Source: Treponema sp.
Lineage (GTDB): Bacteria > Spirochaetota > Spirochaetia > Treponematales > Treponemataceae
Direction: 5' to 3'
NCBI GenBank assembly: GCA_017449265.1
Contig: JAFSJW010000080.1
Location: 97,404-161,403 of the forward strand
DNA length: 64,000 nt
Of this stretch, positions 35,279 through 43,831 are shown one piece after another. Position 1 is the stretch's first letter. Every line of letters starts with the position of its first letter. The notes beneath the pieces are model-generated. The model was not told the origin of the DNA and did not search any database. It saw only the letters and a program-made list of their open reading frames with translations. A program made the translations under genes and the position numbers.

Positions 35279-36049
35279 TCAGTTCACAAGAACCGCCCGT
35301 TCGTACACAAGCTTTCGCACGGTTTTGTTCACTGTTTTTCCACGGCCTGCGGAGGTTTTGATTACAATCGAGTATTTTCTGCCGCTTTCAAGCGTTTCTG
35401 GCAGAATCAGCTCCAGATAAGTATGAGTGTTCTTGAAAAAACTTTCATCGCTGGCCTTAATCCAGTCCGATTCGCTCTCGTCAATTTTTCCTTCTGCCGT
35501 CTGGGGGGCGAAGAAGAGTCCGACAGAATCCGCCTCGCCCGCGACTTTGAGCTTTCGCCCCGTAATTCGGATTGGCTTTTCTGCTGTCACCGTAAAATCA
35601 GTTTTATGGGTTGAAAGGTCTTCGACCGTGCTGATTTGAGGTGTCGTGTCTTCGATTTTCGCCATCGAAATATCAGCCTTGCCAACTGCGTCCAATGCTT
35701 CCTGTGACGGAGTGAAGCCAAGAGTGAGGCTCGGGATTTCAGAAATATTTGGATTTGAAGAATTGATGTTTCCCTGCGCACTCGGATAAAGGGTTCCAAG
35801 CTCAAACAGGTTGATGGAAATTCCCATCGAAAGAAGTTCAAGGATTGCGTTCTTGAAAAGCATTACGGTCGCCACAAGCGATGCTTCGTCAAAAACCTTT
35901 GTATGAGTGAGGATTGTTGCGATTACATTATTCATTCCAGCCGTTGTGCGCTGAACTTTTGCGTAAGTGCAGTTGTCCTCTTTGAGGTAATTTTTGTGAA
36001 TCGTGACGTTAACTGAGCCACCCAGTGTTGTAATCGAATTTGTATTCAT
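35279..36049 (-). CDS. HU-like DNA-binding protein with C-terminal Ig-like domain
   Basis: The 256-residue protein has an N-terminal HU/IHF-like half (residues ~10-130): YLKEDNCTYAKVQRTTAGMN and an ELGTLYPSAQGNI arm. Its C-terminal half has the beta-sandwich look of DUF4469-type tails (FTVTAEKPIRITGRKLKVAG, LILPETLESGRKYSIVIKTS). Such proteins occur mainly in Bacteroidetes and treponemes and are thought to bind DNA. The ATG follows AGGAG. Two upstream minus-strand genes (a small ORF and an XRE regulator) probably share its transcript. Confidence 0.8.
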   Translation of the reverse strand: MNTNSITTLGGSVNVTIHKNYLKEDNCTYAKVQRTTAGMNNVIATILTHTKVFDEASLVATVMLFKNAILELLSMGISINLFELGTLYPSAQGNINSSNPNISEIPSLTLGFTPSQEALDAVGKADISMAKIEDTTPQISTVEDLSTHKTDFTVTAEKPIRITGRKLKVAGEADSVGLFFAPQTAEGKIDESESDWIKASDESFFKNTHTYLELILPETLESGRKYSIVIKTSAGRGKTVNKTVRKLVYERAVLVN

Positions 36050-36103
36050 GTGTGAATCTCCTGTTGTTTTTCCCGCCTTTTGCGGTAACTTTGAAAATCA
36101 TAT

Positions 36104-36323
36104 TCATTGTGATTTCCTTAAAATTAGATTTTTGTCCGCTTTGGACTGGCTTCGGCTGCCGATTGCCTCTTGAAACTCAAGGGCTACACATGATAACTTG
36201 TACTCAACGAATAACTTAGCATCATGCTTTGTTGGGGCTTTCGGTTTATTGCCGTAAACTGAAAGCCTTTTTTTGTCCGCCAGATTTCGAATCTTCTGAC
36301 AGACCAAAACCGTCTGTTTTCAT
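36104..36323 (-). pseudogene. Small ORF, probably frameshifted at an A7 run
   Basis: The ATG at 36323 has the best ribosome-binding site in this area (AGGAGGTGAACT before it), yet its frame stops after 25 codons (stop 36246-36248). A run of seven A on the minus strand (36265-36271) lies shortly before that. Slipping one frame there joins MKTDGFGLSEDSKSGG to a further ~50 residues (KAPTKHDAKLFVEYKL and onward) that end at 36104, just before the HU-like gene. This may be a broken gene, a slippage-controlled gene, or a true 25-residue peptide. Confidence 0.35.
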
Positions 36324-36350
36324 AGTTCACCTCCTCGTTTATCGAATTTT

Positions 36351-36677
36351 TTAGTTTGAAAGAAGCCGAATCAGCTCGAACCTCTGAGATTCCGAAAGCG
36401 AAGACTTGTTTTTCTTTACGCTCGCCTTCAGCTCGTCAAAAGTCTGCTGTTCTTTGTCGGAACTTGGACTTGCAACGCTCGCCCCCAGAAGAAACCCCGC
36501 TGTCACCCCAAGAACACCCGCAATCACGCCGATTGTAGACCCGCGTGGCTCCCGGTCGCCTTTTACATAGTGGCTTACCGCCGACTCAGTGATGTTCGCC
36601 TTCTCGGCAAGCTCTTTCTGAGTCATCCCCTGCTCTTTGAGAGTGCTCTCAAGTTTTTCTCCGAATTCTGTTCCCAT
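36351..36677 (-). CDS. XRE-family helix-turn-helix regulator with hydrophobic segment
   Basis: The 108-residue protein has a Cro/CI-type helix-turn-helix at residues ~5-55: MTQKELAEKANITESAVSHY is the recognition part. A short Gly/Ala/Val-rich stretch (IGVIAGVLGVTAGFLLGASV) follows and may be a membrane or packing helix; in a normal XRE domain this region closes the five-helix bundle. The start at 36677 follows AAGAGG and a consensus promoter. Paired palindromes lie between it and hsdR, so it may control itself or the restriction operon. Confidence 0.82.
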   Translation of the reverse strand: MGTEFGEKLESTLKEQGMTQKELAEKANITESAVSHYVKGDREPRGSTIGVIAGVLGVTAGFLLGASVASPSSDKEQQTFDELKASVKKNKSSLSESQRFELIRLLSN

Positions 36678-36695
36678 TTCAAACCTCTTGATTCT

Positions 36696-36724
36696 AATAT
36701 ACGGTTTAATTATCATAATGTCAA
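36696..36724 (-). promoter_or_regulatory. Promoter of the XRE regulator
   Basis: On the minus strand TTGACA (36719-36724), 17 bases, TATATT (36696-36701), 19 bases before the ATG. Confidence 0.8.
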
Positions 36725-36777
36725 GTAAAATTATAATTAAATTACATAATGAATGATAATTTTTGTAAAGTGGGATT

Positions 36778-36815
36778 CTTACCTGGGGTAAGATTTGTTT
36801 CTTACACGAGGTAAG
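36778..36815. promoter_or_regulatory. Two CTTAC-N5-GTAAG operator-like palindromes
   Basis: CTTACCTGGGGTAAG (36778-36792) and CTTACACGAGGTAAG (36801-36815) are identical in both arms and start 23 bases apart. They lie between the divergent XRE and hsdR promoters. Paired 15-bp palindromes are typical of repressor sites. The binding protein is inferred. Confidence 0.65.
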
Positions 36816-36916
36816 ATGTGATAAAGATACATAGTACATTACAGTTTTTATAATCCCTTAAACAGAAAGTCTAGATGATTACTATAAAAACTACTGAAAC
36901 ATGTTATAATATATCC

Positions 36917-39664
36917 ATGTCACCGGAAGAAAAAGACAGGATTGAAATTGACTCAAAATTAGAGCAAGCTGACTGGATTATTCAAGATTTAAAGGACATG
37001 GATATATCAGCAGGTCTTGGTGTAGCTGTCCGTGAATATCCGACAAGTTCTGGTGAAGTTGATTATGCCCTTTTTGTTGATGAAATTCCTGTTGGCATTG
37101 TAGAAGCAAAGCGCAAGGAAAAAGGCGAGGATATAACTGTTGTTGAAAGGCAGACCTCCCGCTATGCGAACAGTACTTTTAAGTATATCAAGAATGAATA
37201 TGAAATCAGATTTGCCTATGAAGCTACAAGCAAACTGTTACGATTCACAGATTATCATGATGAAAAATACCGCTCACGCGAAGTTTTTAGTTTTCATCAG
37301 CCAAAAACACTCAAGAGGATTTTGGAAGAAAAAGATACAGTCAGGAATAATTTAAAACACCTTCCGTCGCTTGAAACCACAGGCTTCAGAAAATGCCAGA
37401 TAGACTGCATAAACAACCTTACAAAATCTTTTGCAGAAAATCGCCCCAGGGCTCTTGCACAAATGGCGACAGGCGCGGGAAAAACTTTTACTGCAATTAC
37501 TCAAAGTTACCGGCTCTTGAAATATGGAAAAATGAACCGCATTCTTTTTCTCGTAGACACAAAATCCCTTGGCATACAGGCGGCAAATGAGTTTTACGCA
37601 TATATTCCAAATGATGATTCAAGAACTTTCAATGAAATTTTTGGCGTCTACAGACTGACAAAATCTTATATGCCCGAAACTTCTCATGTTTATATAAGCA
37701 CGATTCAGAGAATGTATTCCATTCTTACAAATCAAGAATTGGACGAGAAAACGGAAGAAGAGATAGACGAAAACAGAGATTCCATTTTCGGAACAAAAGA
37801 AAAGGAAGTCGTTTATAACCCAAAATATCCGCCTGAGTTCTTTGACTGTATTATTGTAGATGAATGTCACCGTTCAATTTACAATGTCTGGAAACAGGTT
37901 CTTGAATACTTTGATTCTTTCATAATTGGACTTACCGCAACGCCAGACAAACGGACATTTGCATTTTTCAATCAGAATGTAGTCAGCGAATATACACGGG
38001 AACAGGCTATCGTTGATGGCGTAAATGTTGGCGAGGATATCTTTTTAATTGAGACAAAAATCACTAAAAACGGTGCGAAAATCGAAATGAATCAGGTAGT
38101 TGAGCATCGCAACCGTCAGACCCGCGAAAAACGCAGAGAAGAACTAGATGAAGATATAAATTATGTTCCTGCCGAGCTTGATAAAGAGATTGTAAATCCA
38201 AGCCAAATCAGGCTTATAATCAAGAAGTTTAAGGAAAGCCTTAAAACACAATTGTTTCCGCACAGAACGGAAGTTCCGAAAACGCTCATTTTTGCAAAAA
38301 CAGATAGCCATGCAGATGACATTATAAATATCGTTCGGGAGGAATTCGGCGAAGGAAACGAATTCTGCCAGAAAGTTACTTATTCTGCTGATGACCCGGA
38401 GGGTGCACTCAACTCATTTAGAAACGATTATTACCCTCGCATTGCTGTCACCGTAAATATGATTGCGACAGGAACAGATGTAAAATCAATCGAGTGTCTT
38501 CTTTTTATGCGTGATGTCCGCTCCAAGGGGTATTTTGAGCAGATGAAAGGCAGAGGAACCCGCACGCTTTCTAAAGAAGAATTACAGCAGGTAACACCTT
38601 CTGCCACCCAGAATAAAGACCATTTTGTCATTGTAGACGCTGTAGGCGTTACGAAATCCCAAAAATCCGATACCCGTCCACTGGAACGAAAACCGTACGT
38701 AAGCCTGAAGCGGCTTATGATGGAAGTTGCCACAGGTGCAAAAGACGAGGATACACTTACAACGCTTGCAAACAGACTGGTGCGGCTCAATGCACAGGCT
38801 ACGGAAAAAGAAAAAGCTTTGTTCAAGGTAAAAGTAGGACTTGATGCAAGTACCGTTGCGGAACAGCTTTTGAACTGTTTTGATGAAGATATAATAGAAG
38901 AAAAGGCACGGCAAGACTTTAAATGCGCCGAACCTACGGAAGAGCAGATTTTGCAAACCCGTAAAACAATGGCGAAGAAAGCAACCGAGCCATTTTACAA
39001 GGCAGAAATCCGTGACTTTATAGAAAACTTGCGCAAAAGCCACGAACAGATTATAGATGACATCAATATCGACACGCTTCAATTTGCAGGATTTGATAAA
39101 GACCAAAAGCAGAATGCTCAGAAAGTAATCGAGTCGTTCCATAAGTTTATTGATGACAATATCGACGAGATTACGGCTCTCGGTATCATTTATGAACAGC
39201 GTTACAAAGACCGCCCTATAGTTTTGGAGCAGCTGAAAGCCCTGTATGAAAAACTGAAAATGCAGAATATCAGTGTGGACAGGCTTTGGGATTGCTACGG
39301 AATTACACAGCAGGGAAAAGTCAAGATGAGTGCAATCAGACAGATAACGGATTTAGTCGCTATGATTCGCTTTGAAATGGGGCGTATTGATGCACTCTGG
39401 AGCTTTCAAGATTTGGTTGACAAAAAATTCAAGGACTGGACTTTTAAACGCAATCACGCGAAAAAAACAAAAAAGCTTACTGATGAACAGCTTGAATGGC
39501 TCCGTCTTATAAAAGACCATATCGCATCTTCTTTGAGCATCCAGCCGGAAGATTTGGAACTAAGCCCTTTTGACAGTATGGGCGGACTTGGCAAGTATTA
39601 TCAAGTTTTCGGCGACGAGTATGAAGAAATTTTAAAAGACTTGAATAAGGTGCTTGTAGCATAA
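36917..39664 (+). CDS. hsdR: Type I restriction enzyme, R (motor/nuclease) subunit
   Basis: The 915-residue subunit has an N-terminal PD-(D/E)xK nuclease (Asp49 and Glu63-Ala-Lys65 in GIVEAKRK). The superfamily 2 translocase follows, with Walker A ATGAGKT (184-190), a DECH box, GLTATP and the later MKGRGTRT motif. It moves DNA and cuts it when HsdS sites are unmethylated. TATAAT (36905-36910) lies six bases before the ATG at 36917, so I prefer that start over the in-frame ATG at 36875, which lies upstream of the -10 box. The operon continues with a small putative nuclease gene, hsdS and hsdM. Confidence 0.94.
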   Translation: MSPEEKDRIEIDSKLEQADWIIQDLKDMDISAGLGVAVREYPTSSGEVDYALFVDEIPVGIVEAKRKEKGEDITVVERQTSRYANSTFKYIKNEYEIRFAYEATSKLLRFTDYHDEKYRSREVFSFHQPKTLKRILEEKDTVRNNLKHLPSLETTGFRKCQIDCINNLTKSFAENRPRALAQMATGAGKTFTAITQSYRLLKYGKMNRILFLVDTKSLGIQAANEFYAYIPNDDSRTFNEIFGVYRLTKSYMPETSHVYISTIQRMYSILTNQELDEKTEEEIDENRDSIFGTKEKEVVYNPKYPPEFFDCIIVDECHRSIYNVWKQVLEYFDSFIIGLTATPDKRTFAFFNQNVVSEYTREQAIVDGVNVGEDIFLIETKITKNGAKIEMNQVVEHRNRQTREKRREELDEDINYVPAELDKEIVNPSQIRLIIKKFKESLKTQLFPHRTEVPKTLIFAKTDSHADDIINIVREEFGEGNEFCQKVTYSADDPEGALNSFRNDYYPRIAVTVNMIATGTDVKSIECLLFMRDVRSKGYFEQMKGRGTRTLSKEELQQVTPSATQNKDHFVIVDAVGVTKSQKSDTRPLERKPYVSLKRLMMEVATGAKDEDTLTTLANRLVRLNAQATEKEKALFKVKVGLDASTVAEQLLNCFDEDIIEEKARQDFKCAEPTEEQILQTRKTMAKKATEPFYKAEIRDFIENLRKSHEQIIDDINIDTLQFAGFDKDQKQNAQKVIESFHKFIDDNIDEITALGIIYEQRYKDRPIVLEQLKALYEKLKMQNISVDRLWDCYGITQQGKVKMSAIRQITDLVAMIRFEMGRIDALWSFQDLVDKKFKDWTFKRNHAKKTKKLTDEQLEWLRLIKDHIASSLSIQPEDLELSPFDSMGGLGKYYQVFGDEYEEILKDLNKVLVA

Positions 39665-39687
39665 AGGTAACAGGAAATCAAAAAAGT

Positions 39688-40227
39688 ATGAATCTAATAG
39701 ATGTTTCTTTTGAAATCTTGAGTTCTCATTTTCCAAATGAAATTTGGTCAGAAAAATATAAAAATGTCTTTGTAGCAACTTCAAGGGATCCAAAAAATTC
39801 TGAACAAAAAAAAGTCTTTGAAAAAGAATTCTTAATGGCACAGATTGCTTCGGACAATGGGCACACAGTTTTTCTTCTTCCAGAATCCTCTGTTACAAAG
39901 AATCCTGATGCTCTCTTTGATGCTGAATTTACAGAATTCAAAGCGGTTACAGGCGGTGAAAATGCCGTATCCCATAGATTTCGAGATGCTTTACATCAGG
40001 GGCAAAATGTGTATTTAAAAATTGACACGAATATACCTGTAAAAAGAATTAAGCAGATACTGGCCGGGGTGCTAAAAGAAAAAGATATAATGGGTAAAGT
40101 TTATTGTTATATAACAAGACTCAAAGTACTTTACACTTGGTTCATGCAGGATTTAAAACAAAACAAGGCACCTCATGGTGCCCTTTCGTTGCCCCAGGCT
40201 GATAGAAATCAGAACTCGGACAAGTAA
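39688..40227 (+). CDS. Small putative nuclease/toxin inside the type I restriction operon
   Basis: The 179-residue protein shows GHTVFLLPE (58-66), PDALFD (73-78) and EFKAV (83-87), then RFRDALHQGQNVYLKI. That order resembles C-terminal nuclease domains of contact-dependent toxins (CdiA-CT type) and gives a D...ExK pattern like PD-(D/E)xK enzymes. The fold and target cannot be decided from sequence alone. It follows hsdR after 23 bases (AGGAAA upstream) and precedes hsdS by 49. The last ~20 codons overlap a GGCACC/GGTGCC hairpin. By position it recalls PrrC, an anticodon nuclease held inactive by a type I enzyme, but it has no similarity to PrrC. Confidence 0.6.
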   Translation: MNLIDVSFEILSSHFPNEIWSEKYKNVFVATSRDPKNSEQKKVFEKEFLMAQIASDNGHTVFLLPESSVTKNPDALFDAEFTEFKAVTGGENAVSHRFRDALHQGQNVYLKIDTNIPVKRIKQILAGVLKEKDIMGKVYCYITRLKVLYTWFMQDLKQNKAPHGALSLPQADRNQNSDK

Positions 40228-40276
40228 AATATAGCACATATCTTAAAAAAGTCAAGTGACAGAATCGAGGGCACTA

Positions 40277-41452
40277 ATGAACAACATACCAGATGGTTGG
40301 AAGAAATATAGGCTAGAAGAAATTGCAGAAATTCATGATGAACTAAGGAAACCTGTCAATTCAAAAGAACGAAATACAAGGATTGAAAATAAAAATGTAG
40401 AATTACTTTACCCATATTATGGAGCGACAGGAAAAGTTGGCTTAATAGATGATTATTTGTCTGATGGTGAATATGTTTTAGTAGGTGAAGATGGAGCCCC
40501 ATTTTTAAATCCATTTGCAAATAAAGCATATATCATATCCGGTAAAGCATGGGTAAATAATCATGCTCATGTTTTAAAAGCAAAAGGGGATAATAAATTT
40601 TTATGTCATTATTTAAATTACTTTAATTATCAAAGTTTTGTATCTGGTACAACAAGATTAAAGCTGACTCAAAATGCCTTACGAAAGATTCCCGTTTTCG
40701 TTCCTTCTTTTCCCGAACAGCAACGTATTGTCGCAAAAATCGAGGAACTTTTTAGCAAGCTTGATGCAGGAATTGAATCTCTTAAAAAAGCAAAGCAGCA
40801 GCTTGCCGTGTACAGACAGGCTGTGCTGAAAGAGGCGTTTGTACAAAAGGAATCTAAGATTGTAACTCTTGCAGAAATAACAGATGAAATAAAAATAGGA
40901 CCTTTTGGTACAATGCTACATAAAGAAGATTATATTTCAGATGGAATTCCTGTTATTAACCCTCAGCATATAAAAAACGGTCAAATCATACCAAGTTCAA
41001 AAATCTCAATTTCATCGAAAAAATGTCAGGAATTGGCATCGTATAAGGTAAAAACAAACGATGTGATTATGGGTAGACGAGGTGAAATGGGTAGATGTGC
41101 CGCAATTACAAAAAAAGAAGATGGCTGGCTTTGTGGAACAGGTAGTATTTTATTCAGATTAAAAAGTGATTTTGATGCTTGTGTTTATGCAAAAATCCTG
41201 TCAAGTCCAGATATTGTCCATTATCTTGAAAAAAATGCAACAGGAACAACTATGAAGAATCTTAATGAGGAAATTGTAAAAAATATTCCGGTTCCATTCA
41301 TAACTAAACAAGAACAATCTTCTATCGTCCGTAACATCGAATCCCGGCTTTCCGTATGCGACCAAATTAAGCGTGTGGTAAACGAATCCCTTGAAAAAGC
41401 AGATGTGCTTCGGCAGAGCATACTCAAAAAAGCCTTTGAAGGTGGGCTGTAA
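40277..41452 (+). CDS. hsdS: Type I restriction enzyme, S (specificity) subunit
   Basis: The 391-residue protein has two target-recognition domains (residues ~1-150 and ~205-350). Each is followed by a conserved helix: FPEQQRIVAKIEELFSKLDA after the first and KQEQSSIVRNIESRL after the second. Together they set the bipartite DNA site of the HsdR/HsdM complex. I start at the ATG at 40277 behind GAGGG; the GTG at 40256 in frame has no site. TRD regions are AT-rich and swap readily, so specificity cannot be inferred. Confidence 0.92.
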   Translation: MNNIPDGWKKYRLEEIAEIHDELRKPVNSKERNTRIENKNVELLYPYYGATGKVGLIDDYLSDGEYVLVGEDGAPFLNPFANKAYIISGKAWVNNHAHVLKAKGDNKFLCHYLNYFNYQSFVSGTTRLKLTQNALRKIPVFVPSFPEQQRIVAKIEELFSKLDAGIESLKKAKQQLAVYRQAVLKEAFVQKESKIVTLAEITDEIKIGPFGTMLHKEDYISDGIPVINPQHIKNGQIIPSSKISISSKKCQELASYKVKTNDVIMGRRGEMGRCAAITKKEDGWLCGTGSILFRLKSDFDACVYAKILSSPDIVHYLEKNATGTTMKNLNEEIVKNIPVPFITKQEQSSIVRNIESRLSVCDQIKRVVNESLEKADVLRQSILKKAFEGGL

Positions 41453-41455
41453 ATT

Positions 41456-42952
41456 ATGGAGAACAACATGGCAAATGAAAATACATCAGCAATAATCAGC
41501 AAGGTCTGGAGTATGTGCAATCCGCTCCGCGATGCGGGGGTTTCTTACGGCGACTATCTTGAACAGCTGACATATCTCATTTTTCTGAAAATGGACGATG
41601 AGTTTTCCAAGCCTCCATTTAAAAGAGCATCGGGTATTCCAGAAGGCTTCCGCTGGCAGGACATAAAGAACCTTAAAGGTTCAGAGCTTGAAGAAAAATA
41701 CAAAGATATTCTCGAAAAATTAAGCGGTCAATCTGGAATTATCGGAAAAATATTTTCAAAGGCGACGAACAAAATAAATAATGCAACTATTCTTTTCAAA
41801 GTCGTGCAGATGATAGACAAAGAAAACTGGTCGGCTATGTCCAGCGATGTAAAGGGCGAAATCTACGAAGGGCTTTTACAGAAAAACGCGGAGGACATAA
41901 AAAGTGGTGCCGGACAGTATTTTACTCCAAGACCTGTAATAAGGGCTATGGTAAAATGCCTGCATCCAGAGCCTAACAAAACAATTGCCGACCCATGTTG
42001 CGGTTCGGGAGGTTTCTTTCTTGCTGCACATGACTATATCAGCAAGAATTATAATTTGGACAAAGACCAGAAACTTTTTTTGAAAAACGAAACATTCTAT
42101 GGAAATGAACTTGTAGCCACTACATTTAAAATGTGCCTCATGAATCTGTACCTTCACAATATCGGCGACATTTATTCTGACAAGATCCCAGTTCAACAGG
42201 GGGATTCTCTGTTGCAGCTTCCAAGCTGGCGGGTTGATTACGTTCTTACAAATCCACCTTTTGGTAAGAAATCTTCAATCAGTTTTACGAACGAAGATGG
42301 CGAGGAAGAGGAAGAAGATTTGGTCTATAACCGCTCGGACTTTTGGGCTACAAGCTCCAACAAACAGCTTAATTTCGTGCAACATATCAATTCTATTTTG
42401 AACAATAGCGGAAAAGCTGCTGTTGTTGTTCCTGACAATGTACTTTTTGAAGGCGGGGCTGGCGAAGTTGTGCGCAGCAAACTTTTACGGACTACAGATT
42501 TTCATACGATTCTGCGACTCCCTACCGGCATTTTCTACAAGCCAGGTGTTAAGGCAAATGTAATCTTCTTTGATAAAAAGCCTGCCAGCGACAAGATTCA
42601 GACAAAAGAAATTTGGATATATGATTTCCGCACAAACATTCATTTTACACTTAAACAAAATCCGCTTACAGATGAAGTTTTGGATGATTTTATAAAATGC
42701 TACAATCCTACAAATCGCTATGAGAGAAAGGAAACTTGGAGCGAGAAGAATCCAGAAGGAAGATGGCGAAAGTTTTCTTACGATGAAATTGCAAAACGGG
42801 ATAAACAAAGCCTTGATATATTCTGGCTGAAAGACAAATCTTTGACAGATTTAGATAATCTTCCAAAGCCAGAAATTCTTGCTTCCGAGATTATTGAAAA
42901 TCTGCAAAGTGCGCTTGATAGCTTTGAGGAATTGAAAAGCAAATTGGAGTAA
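41456..42952 (+). CDS. hsdM: Type I restriction enzyme, M (N6-adenine methyltransferase) subunit
   Basis: The 498-residue methyltransferase has the helical N-domain (LEQLTYLIFLKMDDE), then QYFTPRPVI, the AdoMet motif DPCCGSGGF (179-187) and the catalytic NPPF (266-269). It methylates adenine at sites chosen by HsdS and protects host DNA. It begins three bases after the hsdS stop; an internal ATG four codons in (41468) is an equally good start, with GGAG before it. Gene order R, nuclease, S, M places the methylase last, which is uncommon. Confidence 0.94.
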   Translation: MENNMANENTSAIISKVWSMCNPLRDAGVSYGDYLEQLTYLIFLKMDDEFSKPPFKRASGIPEGFRWQDIKNLKGSELEEKYKDILEKLSGQSGIIGKIFSKATNKINNATILFKVVQMIDKENWSAMSSDVKGEIYEGLLQKNAEDIKSGAGQYFTPRPVIRAMVKCLHPEPNKTIADPCCGSGGFFLAAHDYISKNYNLDKDQKLFLKNETFYGNELVATTFKMCLMNLYLHNIGDIYSDKIPVQQGDSLLQLPSWRVDYVLTNPPFGKKSSISFTNEDGEEEEEDLVYNRSDFWATSSNKQLNFVQHINSILNNSGKAAVVVPDNVLFEGGAGEVVRSKLLRTTDFHTILRLPTGIFYKPGVKANVIFFDKKPASDKIQTKEIWIYDFRTNIHFTLKQNPLTDEVLDDFIKCYNPTNRYERKETWSEKNPEGRWRKFSYDEIAKRDKQSLDIFWLKDKSLTDLDNLPKPEILASEIIENLQSALDSFEELKSKLE

Positions 42953-43097
42953 AAACTGAAAATAGAATCAAAGCAATTCCCGTAGATACGAAGAGGCTCA
43001 TGGATAATCACAACCGAAATAACAAGATGATAAGTGAATTGGCCGAATTGATTGAAAATCATCAATAAAATATAAATAATTATAAGAGAAATCTTTC

Positions 43098-43607
43098 ATG
43101 GAAGACTTAATTAGTGCTGTCAATCAGATTTTGGACATACTTAAAGGTAATAACTTATCTTTTATAACATCTATAATTTTTGCACTTGTTCCAATACTTT
43201 TAACAGTTATTTCTATAATTTTGTCTGTGAGAATGGACATGCAGAATAAAACATTGCAAAAAATGATTGCCGACCGTGATAGCAGAAATCAAACTCGGCA
43301 AATAATTTTGGAAATTTATAATGCTTATTTTACAGGATTTAGAATTACTTCCCAGGCTAAAGATAATATCGAGGACATATTTATATCTGACCAAAGTTAT
43401 TATAAATGGGCAACAGATTTAGAAACGGCTTACAATTCAATAGCCCAAATGTATAATCAAGCTAAACTTCTTATAAGAGATAATGAGTTCATAGTTTCTT
43501 TAAAAAAAGCTTTTGAGTCATTCGGTGCACTATATCATTCTGTAGGACAATATATTGCGACAGGCATTCCTTCGCAAATGATAAATAATGCTTGGCAAAA
43601 AACATAG
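43098..43607 (+). CDS. Single-pass membrane protein, unknown function
   Basis: The 169-residue protein has one clear membrane helix (FITSIIFALVPILLTVISII, residues ~21-40), then a charged, mostly helical cytoplasmic part (MQNKTLQKMIADRDSRNQTR). I recognise no family. It lies 145 bases after hsdM in the same direction with AT-rich codons like the restriction genes. It ends two bases before the second copy of the structured repeat, so it closes the accessory block. A role linked to restriction is only positional. Confidence 0.65.
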   Translation: MEDLISAVNQILDILKGNNLSFITSIIFALVPILLTVISIILSVRMDMQNKTLQKMIADRDSRNQTRQIILEIYNAYFTGFRITSQAKDNIEDIFISDQSYYKWATDLETAYNSIAQMYNQAKLLIRDNEFIVSLKKAFESFGALYHSVGQYIATGIPSQMINNAWQKT

Positions 43608-43609
43608 GA

Positions 43610-43742
43610 GGGATACGCAAGGCGGCGAAGCCGTTCCGTAGCGTTGGTGGTTGAGCTTGTCGAAACTACCAGAGCGTAGGAATGTAGCCGGAAGGCGGAA
43701 CCTGGAGTAGCCCGACCGGCCGCGAAGCGGACGGGAACGCCC
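43610..43742 (+). repeat. Structured intergenic repeat, copy 2
   Basis: Begins two bases after a stop codon. It shares the 23-base core (43695-43717), the GATACGCAAGGCG left end and the AACGCCC right end with copy 1 at 35084-35186. Its internal hairpins differ (GGCGGCGAAGCCG, CGGCCGCGAAGCGGACGG), as expected for a mobile or rapidly evolving RNA- or cruciform-forming element. Confidence 0.75.
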
Positions 43743-43831
43743 TGCATTGTGGAAAAAGAATTGCGCTGCACAACGGCTTTTACGCACAGGACGCTGTTAC
43801 GGAGAGGCCTGAGTAAAAATATCGAGATAAT

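Noticed and set aside
42953..43068. Short in-frame peptide between hsdM and the membrane protein (MDNHNRNNKMISELAELIEN...)
   Set aside because: Only 22 codons from its ATG, with AGAGG too close (three bases) to act as a normal ribosome-binding site. The frame is open upstream, so it may be a fragment, but nothing supports translation.
35084..43742. Integron attC sites
   Set aside because: The repeat copies contain GTTAG and TAACGCC, but in the order GTT...AAC on both strands, opposite to attC, and no integrase gene is present.
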